Shown here: one piece after another, positions 1-5,310 of the stretch
Numbering within the stretch: position 1 is the first letter of the stretch
Layout: each line of letters begins with the position of its first letter
Assembly (NCBI GenBank): GCA_051011595.1
Contig: JBPCTQ010000241.1
Coordinates: forward strand, 1 to 9,258
DNA from: JAOUEE01 sp051011595
Lineage (GTDB): Bacteria > Actinomycetota > Acidimicrobiia > Acidimicrobiales > SHLQ01
Direction of reading: 5' to 3'
Length of the DNA stretch: 9,258 nucleotides
Made by a program: the position numbers and the translations under genes
The notes under the pieces: generated by a model
Seen by the model: the letters and a program-made list of their open reading frames with translations, nothing else
Told to the model about the DNA's origin: nothing
Databases searched by the model: none

Positions 1-1
1 C

Positions 2-1282
2 CGGTCAGCCAAGCAGCTGCACGATCCCGTCCGACTCACTCGGGCCGCGTTGGCGAGCTTCCGAGGATGGAGCTCAGACGTTGTCGGTGTCGACGACGAG
101 AAGGTCATGATGATCGAAGCTGCGCTCGACGCCATCGGGCCGACGTCGTCCGCGCCGCGAAGTCGCCTCCTCACCAACCTTTGTGTCGAACTCGGTCCCG
201 GCGGAGACGACGACCGCATCCTGTCGACGGCCCGAATGGCCGTCGACACCGCTCGCGGTGTGGGGGATCCCGAGCTGCTCCTAGACGCCCTCGGGACGAT
301 CGGCGCTGCCTACCCACCCCCCTGTCATCTCGCGGAACGGGCAGCCGCGGCGGCCGAGGGCCTCGAGTTGGTCCCCCGCGTGTCCGATCCGCGGCTTCAA
401 TTCGCGGCGATTGCTCGCCAGTTCCATGTAGCGGTGAGCACCGGTGACCTGGCCGAGTGCGACCGAATGCTCGCCAAGGCTGATCGGATCGCCAGTCGCA
501 CACGCGGTCGAGTCCGGACGGCGCACGCGGCTCGCTTCCACCTCACCCTCAGCCTGCTACGGGGCGACATCGATGAAGCCAAGCGCCTCACAACCGAGAT
601 GCCGGCGCTGGCGCAGGCTGCCGCGGAGCCCGATCCGACCCATTACGCCCGTATCGCTTCCGGTGCGATCCTGGGGGCGCGGGACCGTTTCCAGGTCATT
701 GTCGACTTCATGGACAAAGAACCTGATGACCGGGCGACGCACACCCCCTATGAGCTGTGCACGCTGGCGTGGGCGGCGGCCGAGTGTGGGCGCTACGACC
801 GGGCGCGAGTGGAGCTCACCAGAATCGTGCGGATGGTCGAGAAGAATGCCCATTCACGAACCATCGCACCTGGCATCCCCCGAGCCGCCCGCGCCGCCGC
901 CCTGATCAGTGACGAGAACGGAGCCGCCGTGCTCTACGACATGATGTCGCGGTGGGACGATCTGGTGGTGGGCCTGAGCCCGGCTCACGACGGGCCGACG
1001 GCGGGCTTCCTCGGGCTACTCGCCACCGAGCTGGAGAAATACGGCGACGCCGAACGCCATTTCACCAATGCAGAAGCCCTGTGTGATCGCATGGGGACTC
1101 GCCTGTTCATGGCGCACAACGATGTCGACCACGCCCGCATGCTCAGCCGTCGGCGTGCAAGAGGCGACCATGATCACGCTCGAACCCTCCTCGACCGTGC
1201 GCTGGCGATCGCTGCTGCGCACGGTTACCAAGCAGTGCAACGGCACGGCGACGACATCCTGACCCGACTCGACCGCGCCTGA
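2..1282 (+). CDS. C-terminal part of a large helical-repeat (TPR-like) protein, probably an AAA-ATPase/LuxR- or cyclase-type regulator; 5' end outside window
   Basis: The reading frame is open from base 2 and ends in TGA at 1280-1282, so the gene starts upstream of the window. A TTG at base 50 could start translation, but the residues before it (HDPVRLTRAALA) match the run normally found inside this family, just before a GRG/W-x-S...VD-x-(E/D)-(K/R)-V segment, so I treat the gene as partial. The visible part, about 426 residues, is nearly all Ala/Leu/Arg-rich amphipathic helices in TPR-like pairs (for example AHAARFHLTLSLLRGDIDEA and ARTLLDRALAIAAAHGY). This is the usual C-terminal half of actinobacterial regulators with an N-terminal cyclase, BTAD or AAA/NACHT-like ATPase module. 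No Walker motifs, LuxR-type HTH or membrane segment is visible here. The role would be as a protein-interaction or sensor scaffold in the cytoplasm. The ligand and the N-terminal domain are unknown. A hairpin follows 32 bases after the stop. Confidence 0.75.
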   Translation, partial: RSAKQLHDPVRLTRAALASFRGWSSDVVGVDDEKVMMIEAALDAIGPTSSAPRSRLLTNLCVELGPGGDDDRILSTARMAVDTARGVGDPELLLDALGTIGAAYPPPCHLAERAAAAAEGLELVPRVSDPRLQFAAIARQFHVAVSTGDLAECDRMLAKADRIASRTRGRVRTAHAARFHLTLSLLRGDIDEAKRLTTEMPALAQAAAEPDPTHYARIASGAILGARDRFQVIVDFMDKEPDDRATHTPYELCTLAWAAAECGRYDRARVELTRIVRMVEKNAHSRTIAPGIPRAARAAALISDENGAAVLYDMMSRWDDLVVGLSPAHDGPTAGFLGLLATELEKYGDAERHFTNAEALCDRMGTRLFMAHNDVDHARMLSRRRARGDHDHARTLLDRALAIAAAHGYQAVQRHGDDILTRLDRA

Positions 1283-1314
1283 TCAGGACAGGACCAGCTC
1301 CGACGCTCGCTCAA

Positions 1315-1335
1315 TTGGTTCGGCGACCGAATCGA
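1315..1335 (+). terminator. Candidate hairpin terminator after the helical-repeat gene
   Basis: A nine-pair stem with a three-base loop: TTGGTTCGG (1315-1323), loop cga, then CCGAATCGA (1327-1335), with two G-U pairs. It lies 32 bases after the stop of the upstream gene. There is no U-run, as is common in high-GC actinobacteria, so the call rests on the stem and its position alone. Confidence 0.35.
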
Positions 1336-1505
1336 CCGCTCGATCAGAACCTCCCCGACGCGCGGTGGGTCCTTCAGAAGGCCAGGAAACGCACCAACGC
1401 GCGCACCGAATATCTGCGCAGACGGACCCCGGCGCGTACAACCATCACCCGGCCAGGGGAACTCCAGGGGACGTTGGTCTCTGGCCCGCGGCCACCCACG
1501 CGACG

Positions 1506-2447
1506 ATGGTGACGACCATGAGGGGTCCTCGCGTTGTCCTCGGCCTGGCCGCCGCGTTCCTCCTAGGGCCGACCGCGGCGGCAACTGCTGCCGATGACGT
1601 CCGTGCCCGCGGAGCCCACGAGGAATTCACCTGTCTGGGCGAGCCGGCCACGATCGTCGGGTCCCCCGGGGACGACAACATCGTCGGTACCGCTCACCGC
1701 GACGTCATCATGGCCCGCGCCGGAGACGACACCATCGAAGGCCGCGGCGGCGACGACCTCATCTGCGGTGGCACGGGCGCCGACACCGTCCTCGGCGGCA
1801 ATGGCGACGACTGGATCGACGCAGGGCCGGGCCCGTTCCCAGACTTCATCCGGGGAGGCCCTGGCAACGACACGATCCGGGCACGAGGGGCGGCCACGCT
1901 CGTCATTGGCGGACCCGGCGACGACAACATCTGGGCCAAGAAGGATGCAGCCCGAGTGTTCGGCAACGAAGGCGACGACACCATCCGCACGGGACAGGGC
2001 GACGCCAGCTTCGGTCGAGGCGGACCGGGCGACGACCTCGTCAGAGGCGCCGGAACGGGTGCCATTCTCCACGGCGGCAACGGCAATGACCGCGTCGTCG
2101 GCGGTCCGAGCAGTCAGGAGCTGTTCGGCGGACCGGGCCACGACACCGTCGAAGGCAGGTCTCTGGGGGACCGTCTGTTCGGTGGACCAGGCCGCGACCG
2201 CCTGGAGGGAGGACGGCAGAGCCAGGAGCTTTGGGGAGACGAAGGGGACGACATTCTCCTCGGCCTTGGAGGACCCGACGACCTCGATGGCGGCCCCGGC
2301 GACGACGACCTCAACGGTGGCAGCGGCGACGACACGCTGTTCGGCCGGCAAGGCAACGACATCCTCGACGGGTCCTTTGGAAAGGGTGATCGTTGTGTTG
2401 GCGGGCCCGGCATCAACACCATTCGACGCTGCGAGATCCTCACCTGA
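1506..2447 (+). CDS. Secreted RTX (GGxGxDxUx) calcium-binding beta-roll protein, stand-alone
   Basis: A 313-residue protein with a Sec signal peptide: MRGPR, a hydrophobic core (VVLGLAAAFLLG) and an Ala-rich cleavage region near residue 29. I chose ATG 1506; ATG 1518 gives a better signal peptide n-region and is almost as likely. A GTG at 1365 would add 47 non-conserved residues ahead of the signal. No good Shine-Dalgarno sequence precedes either ATG. After a short linker (to about residue 45) the rest is about 28 RTX nonapeptides (residues 52-307), which in known families fold into a calcium-bound parallel beta-roll. No enzymatic domain is present. There are four cysteines: C43 and C87 at the start, C297 and C309 in the last turns. 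Turns 8-22 alternate strictly between intact and degenerate calcium loops. There is no type I secretion gene nearby and the N-terminal signal points to Sec export. The role is unknown; a surface or matrix calcium-binding protein is the natural guess. Confidence 0.85.
   Translation: MVTTMRGPRVVLGLAAAFLLGPTAAATAADDVRARGAHEEFTCLGEPATIVGSPGDDNIVGTAHRDVIMARAGDDTIEGRGGDDLICGGTGADTVLGGNGDDWIDAGPGPFPDFIRGGPGNDTIRARGAATLVIGGPGDDNIWAKKDAARVFGNEGDDTIRTGQGDASFGRGGPGDDLVRGAGTGAILHGGNGNDRVVGGPSSQELFGGPGHDTVEGRSLGDRLFGGPGRDRLEGGRQSQELWGDEGDDILLGLGGPDDLDGGPGDDDLNGGSGDDTLFGRQGNDILDGSFGKGDRCVGGPGINTIRRCEILT
1659..2426 (+). repeat. RTX nonapeptide array (27-bp period), about 28 turns
   Basis: Imperfect 27-bp units encode GGxGxDxUx turns. 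The first three turns (GSPGDDNIV, GTAHRDVIM, ARAGDDTIE) closely match the first three of the array in the 5311-7974 gene. Turns 4-6 are canonical, and turn 7 has a two-residue insertion. Turns 8, 10, 12, 14, 16, 18, 20 and 22 keep G4 and D6, while 9, 11, 13, 15, 17, 19 and 21 lack one or both. From turn 22 to 26 D6 is present in every turn. The last two turns carry the C-terminal cysteines. Confidence 0.9.
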
Positions 2448-2463
2448 TTCCATCCAATGTCCG

Positions 2464-2510
2464 ATCTGGCGTCACATACGCTGCTCTGGTCCGCAGAAGT
2501 ACCGCCAGAT
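2464..2510 (+). terminator. Weak inverted repeat after the small RTX gene, possible terminator
   Basis: Perfect 8-base arms, ATCTGGCG (2464-2471) and CGCCAGAT (2503-2510), enclose 31 bases and begin 16 bases after the RTX stop codon. The long loop and missing U-run make it a weak terminator candidate. It could equally be chance in GC-rich sequence. Confidence 0.2.
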
Positions 2511-2530
2511 GGGCGCCGGTACGGAACCGT

Positions 2531-2731
2531 GTCTGGGCACCCGAGCAGACCTTCCTCGACGACGCCGCGGCGGCCGCACGGTTCAAGGCCTACGAGGAAG
2601 CCCATCCCAAGGCGGCGGTCAAGCTTCTCGACTCGATGGGGCAGTCCTACGACGGCACCGATGCCGACCGGGAGCGCATGATCGCCGGCATCCCGATGGT
2701 GTCGTTCAGTTCGACGCCACGGACCGACTGA
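2531..2731 (+). pseudogene. Coding-like segment with no start: probable 3' remnant of a gene (or a small protein with a non-standard start)
   Basis: This 67-codon stretch up to TGA 2729-2731 has about 88% G/C at third positions, like the genuine genes here. In the same frame just upstream (2462-2530) about half the third positions are A/T, as in non-coding DNA. It would encode a helical, charged peptide with pieces such as FLDDAAAAARFKAYEEAHP and KAAVKLLDSMGQSYDG. I do not recognise a family. There is no ATG or GTG near the front: the first in-frame ATG lies mid-segment (SMGQ), a CTG lies at 2486, and a TTG at 2393 would overlap the RTX gene. The simplest reading is the tail of a gene whose 5' part was lost. 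It stays in frame with the following CorC-type gene, separated by the TGA and 28 codons, with no sign of a fusion. Confidence 0.4.
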
Positions 2732-2765
2732 GCCACAACACGTCGGCACCCGCAACCCCGAGGCG

Positions 2766-2807
2766 GCGGGCCGGCGACCCATCTCCGCGCTGCTGACACC
2801 GGCCCGC
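2766..2807 (+). promoter_or_regulatory. GC-rich hairpin just upstream of the CorC-type gene start
   Basis: Perfect 9-base arms, GCGGGCCGG (2766-2774) and CCGGCCCGC (2799-2807), enclose 24 bases. The right arm ends 8 bases before ATG 2816, where a ribosome binding site would be expected and where none is obvious. It could be a 5' leader structure affecting translation, or a terminator for whatever lay upstream. The sequence does not decide between them. Confidence 0.3.
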
Positions 2808-2815
2808 GTGCTGGA

Positions 2816-4060
2816 ATGGGCTCGATGGACCTGGCTCGGGACCTCCCGCTACTGCTCGTGTTGGCCGCCTTGGTCGGCTTCGCAATCGTGCTGGCCGCCG
2901 CAGAGGCGTCGTTGCTGCGCGTCAGCCGTGTACAGGTCGAGGTTCGAGCCGACGCCGGCAGCCGACGGGCCCGGCGCCTGGCGGGGCTGCTCGGTGACCT
3001 GACGCGGGTACTCAATTCGGTGCTTCTTGCCGTCCTGTTGGTGCAGATCGGAGCGGCGACGGTGACCGGCATTCTCACCAGCCGGTGGTTCGACACCATC
3101 GGGGTGACGATCGGCTCCTTCGTTCTCACCCTGATTCTCTTCGTCTACGCCGAGGCCATACCCAAGACCTACGCGGTCCGTCACCCGCTGACCGTCGCCT
3201 TGTCGTTGGGCAGGCTCGTCCACGCCATAACCGTCGTGTTGTGGCCGGTCGTGACCGCACTGGTGTGGTTCGCCGATCTCCAGGCGCCGGGCCGCGACGC
3301 CACCAGCAGCGGTCTCGACGATGCCGAGCTCCTGCGGCTGGCCGAGGAATCAGAAGCGGCGGGAATCATCGAGGCGTCGGACCGACGATTGATGGAAGCC
3401 GGCTTTCGACTGGGCGACATGCGGGTGGACGAGATCATGGTGCCTCGCACCGATGTGGTCGCCGTCGCTCACGACACCGGGGTCAGCGAAGCACTCGATC
3501 GGGCGATCACATCAGGCCATCGTCGGTTGCCGGTCCACGACGGCGGTCTCGACGGGATCATCGGGGTCGTGCGACTCCGAGAGCTGGCTCGGGTGTCCCG
3601 ACTGACGCAGACAACAACCTTGACCGAACTGATGCGACCGGTGCTCACCGTCCCTGAGAGCAAACGGGTGATTCACCTTCTGCGGGAGATGCAACAACAC
3701 CGCCTGCACCTGGCTGTGGTGATCGACGAATACGGCGGCACGGCGGGCATCGTGACCATCGAGGACGTGGTGGAGGACGTCCTCGGACCGGTCGCCGACG
3801 AGGATGCTTCGGGCGAGACTCTGATCGCGCCGCTGGGAGAGGGACAGTGGCGTATTGCCGGATCGTGCCCGGTCGACGCATTGGAGCACGCCCTCGGCGT
3901 CGACCTGCCCGCCGGCGACTGGCATACGGCCGCCGGGCTGGTGATCGGTATGTCGGGGCGGATCCTCGGTAAAGGCGAAGATCTCGTGGTCGGCGACGTC
4001 CGTTTCATCGTCACCGAAGCGACGCAGACGCGAATCGAACGACTCGAACTGCGAGCCTGA
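2816..4060 (+). CDS. CNNM/CorC-family membrane protein (DUF21 - CBS pair - CorC_HlyC domain)
   Basis: A 414-residue protein with the full layout of the hemolysin C/CorC-like family, whose members are linked to Mg2+ or other divalent-cation transport and resistance. The N-terminal DUF21 part has four hydrophobic segments, near residues 10-29, 65-88, 95-114 and 128-152, with the family-typical YAEAIPKTYAVRHP (111-124) after the third. A cytoplasmic linker leads to CBS 1 (about 208-258, starting MVPRTDVVAV) and CBS 2 (about 273-324), which ends in the hallmark DEYGGTAGIVTIEDVVEDVL (304-323). The C-terminal CorC_HlyC domain (about 340-412) includes WRIAGSCPVDALEH. The CBS pair usually binds ATP-Mg2+. 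ATG 2816 is the first in-frame start after a stop; ATG 2825 is an alternative. The Shine-Dalgarno sequence is poor. Length is normal and nothing is broken. The name hemolysin is historical and does not imply a toxin. The exact ion is not determinable here. Confidence 0.92.
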   Translation: MGSMDLARDLPLLLVLAALVGFAIVLAAAEASLLRVSRVQVEVRADAGSRRARRLAGLLGDLTRVLNSVLLAVLLVQIGAATVTGILTSRWFDTIGVTIGSFVLTLILFVYAEAIPKTYAVRHPLTVALSLGRLVHAITVVLWPVVTALVWFADLQAPGRDATSSGLDDAELLRLAEESEAAGIIEASDRRLMEAGFRLGDMRVDEIMVPRTDVVAVAHDTGVSEALDRAITSGHRRLPVHDGGLDGIIGVVRLRELARVSRLTQTTTLTELMRPVLTVPESKRVIHLLREMQQHRLHLAVVIDEYGGTAGIVTIEDVVEDVLGPVADEDASGETLIAPLGEGQWRIAGSCPVDALEHALGVDLPAGDWHTAAGLVIGMSGRILGKGEDLVVGDVRFIVTEATQTRIERLELRA

Positions 4061-4075
4061 TCGAGCGTCAGGCTC
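4053..4075. terminator. Bidirectional hairpin holding both convergent stop codons
   Basis: Perfect 8-base arms GAGCCTGA (4053-4060) and TCAGGCTC (4068-4075) flank a 7-base loop. The left arm ends in the TGA of the CorC-type gene, and the right arm begins with the reverse complement of the TGA of the ferritin-like gene. The loop is the entire intergenic space. Such a stem can act for both transcripts. It has no U-run on either side. Confidence 0.5.
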
Positions 4076-5246
4076 CGGCGGCAGCCCGATCGTCGGCCAC
4101 CGCATCGAGATCCTCGTACTCGTCGCCGTTGTCGACCATGTCTTCGAACTGGATGACGTCCATCTCCTCGAAACGCTCCCGCAGCCAGCCCTTCTGACCG
4201 TCGACCGCACCGGCGTCGAGCAGACCGAGCTTCTTGCAGTTGGGCACGATCTTGGCGAACAACAGCTGCTGGAACAACATGCGACCCGGGTCCTGCTGCA
4301 TGATGGGGATGAGCGGGGCCATATCGATGTCGTAACGCTGCCACACCTCTTGTTGCAGGAAACGATCCCGCATACGCACCGCAGCCTCGAAGGCGAACTC
4401 CTGGCGCTCACGGATCTCGGCGGCGCTCATGTCGCGGTAGCACTCCTCGAGCGACAACACCCCGAACGCCACATGGCGAGCTTCGTCGCTCATCACATAC
4501 CGCAACAGCTTCTTGAGCAGCGGCTCGCTGGTGGTCTGGTGCAACATGCCGAAGGCGGCCAGGGCGAGACCTTCGACCATGATCTGCATACCCAGATAGG
4601 TCATGTCCCAGCGGCTGTCGTTGATGATGTCGTCGAGCAGCATCCGCAGATGGGCGTTGATGGGATAGTGCCCGGTGAGCTTCTCGTCGAGGTATCGAGC
4701 GAACACCTCGACGTGGCGAGCCTCGTCCATCACCTGGGTGGCGGCGTAGTACTTGGCGTCGATCCACGGCACCGTCTCGACGATCTTGGCCGTACACAAC
4801 AGCGCACCCTGTTCGCCGTGCATGAACTGGCTGAGCAGGTGGTTCTGCATCTCGATCCCGAGCTCGAGATACTCCTTGTCGCCCCACGAGCGCAGGGGCG
4901 TGTGCGACACATCGAACGGCGGCACCAGATCGGTGGCATCGGGGTTCATGGCCGCGTTCTGGTCCCGCACCAACTTCTCGACGTCGACGTCGAGCTCCCA
5001 CGGCAGGTCGGTGGTGGCGTTCCACTGTGAGGTCTTGGCCTTCTCGTACAGCTTGTTGAGCTTGGCTCGTTCGCCCTTGTTGTACCCCCACGTGAAGATG
5101 GCATCGGCCGCGTCCTCGACGGCGTGGACCACGTCGGTTTCGTCGAGCGTGGTCACCGAGAGGATGGCGTCGGGGTCGTTGAGGTCGACCCGACCGATGA
5201 TCTCCTCGTTGGACCGCATGTTGTCGGTGACGTCGGTGATGGCCAT
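4068..5246 (-). CDS. Ferritin-like superfamily di-iron carboxylate protein (probable oxygenase/oxidase of unknown substrate)
   Basis: A 392-residue, mostly helical soluble protein with no signal peptide. The core carries the ligand set expected of a four-helix-bundle di-iron site: E145 (in MHGEQGALL), E175 and H178 (DEARHVEVF), E225 (IMVEGLAL), E255 and H258 (SDEARHVAFG). Two ExxH motifs, each preceded by an early-helix Glu, are the signature of ferritin-like, R2-like and AurF-like di-iron enzymes, which activate O2 to oxidise organic substrates. The N-terminal LYEKAKTSQWNATTDLPW (67-84) is typical of actinobacterial members of this group. The C-terminus (about 363-392) is an acidic tail and probably disordered. 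The start ATG 5246 has a Shine-Dalgarno sequence six bases upstream. The gene lies 64 bases downstream of the sulfotransferase-like gene on the same strand, so co-transcription is possible. Neither substrate nor partner reductase can be inferred from the window. Confidence 0.85.
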   Translation of the reverse strand: MAITDVTDNMRSNEEIIGRVDLNDPDAILSVTTLDETDVVHAVEDAADAIFTWGYNKGERAKLNKLYEKAKTSQWNATTDLPWELDVDVEKLVRDQNAAMNPDATDLVPPFDVSHTPLRSWGDKEYLELGIEMQNHLLSQFMHGEQGALLCTAKIVETVPWIDAKYYAATQVMDEARHVEVFARYLDEKLTGHYPINAHLRMLLDDIINDSRWDMTYLGMQIMVEGLALAAFGMLHQTTSEPLLKKLLRYVMSDEARHVAFGVLSLEECYRDMSAAEIRERQEFAFEAAVRMRDRFLQQEVWQRYDIDMAPLIPIMQQDPGRMLFQQLLFAKIVPNCKKLGLLDAGAVDGQKGWLRERFEEMDVIQFEDMVDNGDEYEDLDAVADDRAAAGA

Positions 5247-5252
5247 ATCCGG

Positions 5253-5257
5253 ACCTC
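5253..5257 (-). promoter_or_regulatory. Ribosome binding site of the ferritin-like gene
   Basis: On the minus strand GAGGT lies six bases upstream of ATG 5246. It supports this start over later in-frame ATGs. Confidence 0.6.
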
Positions 5258-5294
5258 GGTTCTCGCGGGAGGCTGCTCCCCAACCTTACGTTGC

Positions 5295-5307
5295 GGCCGG
5301 GCCGGCC
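5295..5307 (-). terminator. Short GC hairpin between the sulfotransferase-like and ferritin-like genes
   Basis: GGCCGGGCCGGCC is a near-perfect inverted repeat (five pairs with a three-base loop) lying 3 bases after the stop of the 5311-7974 gene. It could be an attenuating terminator between the two same-strand genes. The stem is short and there is no U-run, so read-through is quite possible. Confidence 0.25.
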
Positions 5308-5310
5308 TGC

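Noticed and set aside
1278..1287. Perfect 10-base palindrome CCTGATCAGG at the stop codon of the first gene
   Set aside because: It has no loop, is short, and such palindromes are expected by chance; the stem at 1315-1335 is the better terminator candidate.
1365..1505. GTG at 1365 as the start of the small RTX protein
   Set aside because: It would place 47 low-quality residues ahead of a good Sec signal peptide that begins at 1506 or 1518.
1563..2453. A 296-codon open frame on the minus strand opposite the small RTX gene
   Set aside because: Same artefact: a low-complexity Val/Ala product mirroring the RTX repeats, with no recognisable domain.
1594..2796. A 400-codon open frame on the plus strand in another frame across the small RTX gene
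   Set aside because: A Thr/Ala/Ser-rich shadow of the RTX array; the overlapping frame has a signal peptide and clear RTX turns.
2816..4060. Reading the CorC-type gene as a hemolysin toxin acting with the RTX proteins
   Set aside because: The hemolysin label for DUF21-CBS proteins is historical. The sequence shows an integral membrane protein with CBS domains and no toxin feature, and the RTX proteins here lack toxin domains.
3512..4411. A 299-codon minus-strand frame spanning the ends of the CorC-type and ferritin-like genes
   Set aside because: Ser/Arg/Cys-rich composition typical of an antisense high-GC shadow; it conflicts with two strongly supported genes.
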